Part shown: piece after piece, positions 6,047 through 6,493 of the stretch
Layout of the letters: every line of letters starts with the position of its first letter
Position numbering within the stretch: the first letter of the stretch is position 1
Assembly (NCBI GenBank): GCA_014804495.1
Contig: JAAUZS010000149.1
Span: forward strand, 8,683 to 15,175
DNA from: Lachnospiraceae bacterium
GTDB lineage: Bacteria; Bacillota; Clostridia; Lachnospirales; Lachnospiraceae
DNA length: 6,493 nt
Reading direction: 5' to 3'
Position numbers and translations under genes: made by a program
The notes under the pieces: model-generated
The model's database searches: none
Told to the model about the DNA's origin: nothing
What the model saw: the letters and a program-made list of their open reading frames with translations, nothing else

Positions 6047-6493
6047 CTAATGCTTCAGTTCCACAGCATATATCGGCTTGTCTTTCTCCGGAATCTCTAA
6101 TATCGCCATAGCCTGCTCCAGTGGCATGTTGGCGTTCTTAATCATGTTTTTTAATGACTTTATGATACCTTCTTTTATTCCTTCTTTTCTGATTCTGTCT
6201 GCTATTTCACACATAATGTTTACTCCTTCCTTCTGTATTTTGAAATATTTTACACGTTCTACTATTCTTGGAAAATTCTTAGTATGATAATGAGGGTCTG
6301 AATCCTTGAAGTAATCAAGGAGTTCATTTATTCCCGCATCTTCGGTATAATATTCCAGATTAAAACATTTCTCATGTAATCCGTTGTCAAGCGACATTGT
6401 AACATCCTGACCATCCGTTTTTCTCGGAAATTCATAATGCCCTCTTTTATCTCCTATGAAATCTTCCTTAGTTATGAATACTAATGTAACATC
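6047..6493 (-). CDS. Rpn-family PD-(D/E)XK nuclease / putative transposase, C-terminal part
   Basis: The frame is open from the right edge to a TAG at 6049-6047, giving 148 residues; the internal ATG at 6397 is not a true start. The visible part matches the C-terminal half of Rpn/PDDEXK_2 proteins. It has a strand-rich segment with VFIT followed by HYEF, then LLDYFKDSDP, then RIVERVKYFKIQKEGVNIMC, and a helical tail with the KEGIKEG repeat and an end reading PLEQAMAILEIPEKDKPIY. The catalytic PD-(D/E)XK residues should lie in the missing N-terminal half. Known Rpn proteins of E. coli are DNA endonucleases that promote RecA-independent recombination; in Clostridia they occur in many copies, often annotated as transposases. 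No inverted repeats or target duplication are visible, so mobility is not shown. The helicase gene follows on the same strand. Confidence 0.85.
   Translation of the reverse strand, partial: DVTLVFITKEDFIGDKRGHYEFPRKTDGQDVTMSLDNGLHEKCFNLEYYTEDAGINELLDYFKDSDPHYHTKNFPRIVERVKYFKIQKEGVNIMCEIADRIRKEGIKEGIIKSLKNMIKNANMPLEQAMAILEIPEKDKPIYAVELKH

Noticed and set aside
6078..6287. Plus-strand open frame with hydrophobic, membrane-like translation
   Set aside because: It is antisense to the Rpn-family gene; the hydrophobicity comes from reading its Lys/Glu-rich helical tail on the opposite strand.

Overview
The window reads as chromosomal DNA from a low- to mid-GC Firmicute, most likely a gut Lachnospiraceae or related Clostridia. 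I infer this from four things: strong AGAGAGGA-type ribosome binding sites, AT-rich intergenic DNA, a beta-glucuronidase-like glycosidase, and an Rpn/PDDEXK_2 protein of the kind these genomes carry in many copies. No rRNA, tRNA, CRISPR array or insertion-sequence end is visible. All four supported genes lie on the minus strand, so transcription runs from high to low coordinates.

Layout in transcription order. (1) 6493-6047: the C-terminal part of an Rpn-family PD-(D/E)XK protein whose N-terminus lies beyond the right edge. (2) 6046-5950: a 97-bp gap that stays open in one frame and looks like leftover coding sequence. (3) 5949-3469: an 826-residue protein that joins a RecB/Cas4-like nuclease domain to an XPD/DinG-type iron-sulfur helicase. 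(4) 3468-2918: about 550 bp of AT-rich non-coding DNA. It holds a cluster of DnaA-box-like sequences, direct and inverted repeats, and a good minus-strand promoter. (5) 2917-1133: a glycoside hydrolase family 2 enzyme with most beta-glucuronidase hallmarks. (6) 1060 to the left edge: a GH13 alpha-amylase-family enzyme cut off by the window end.

The two glycosidases are 72 bp apart and probably share the promoter near 3013-3041. A weak hairpin between them could lower expression of the second gene. Together they suggest intracellular breakdown of imported glucuronides and alpha-glucans; no transporter or regulator is in view. The helicase-nuclease and the Rpn protein both concern DNA metabolism and both carry, or are expected to carry, PD-(D/E)XK folds.

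The least explained part is the intergenic region 2936-3468. It has two exact and two near matches to the DnaA box, all in one orientation, beside an AT-rich tract, with separate repeat families next to the helicase stop. It could be a DnaA-titrating cluster, a secondary or former origin, or an operator region; the sequence alone does not decide.
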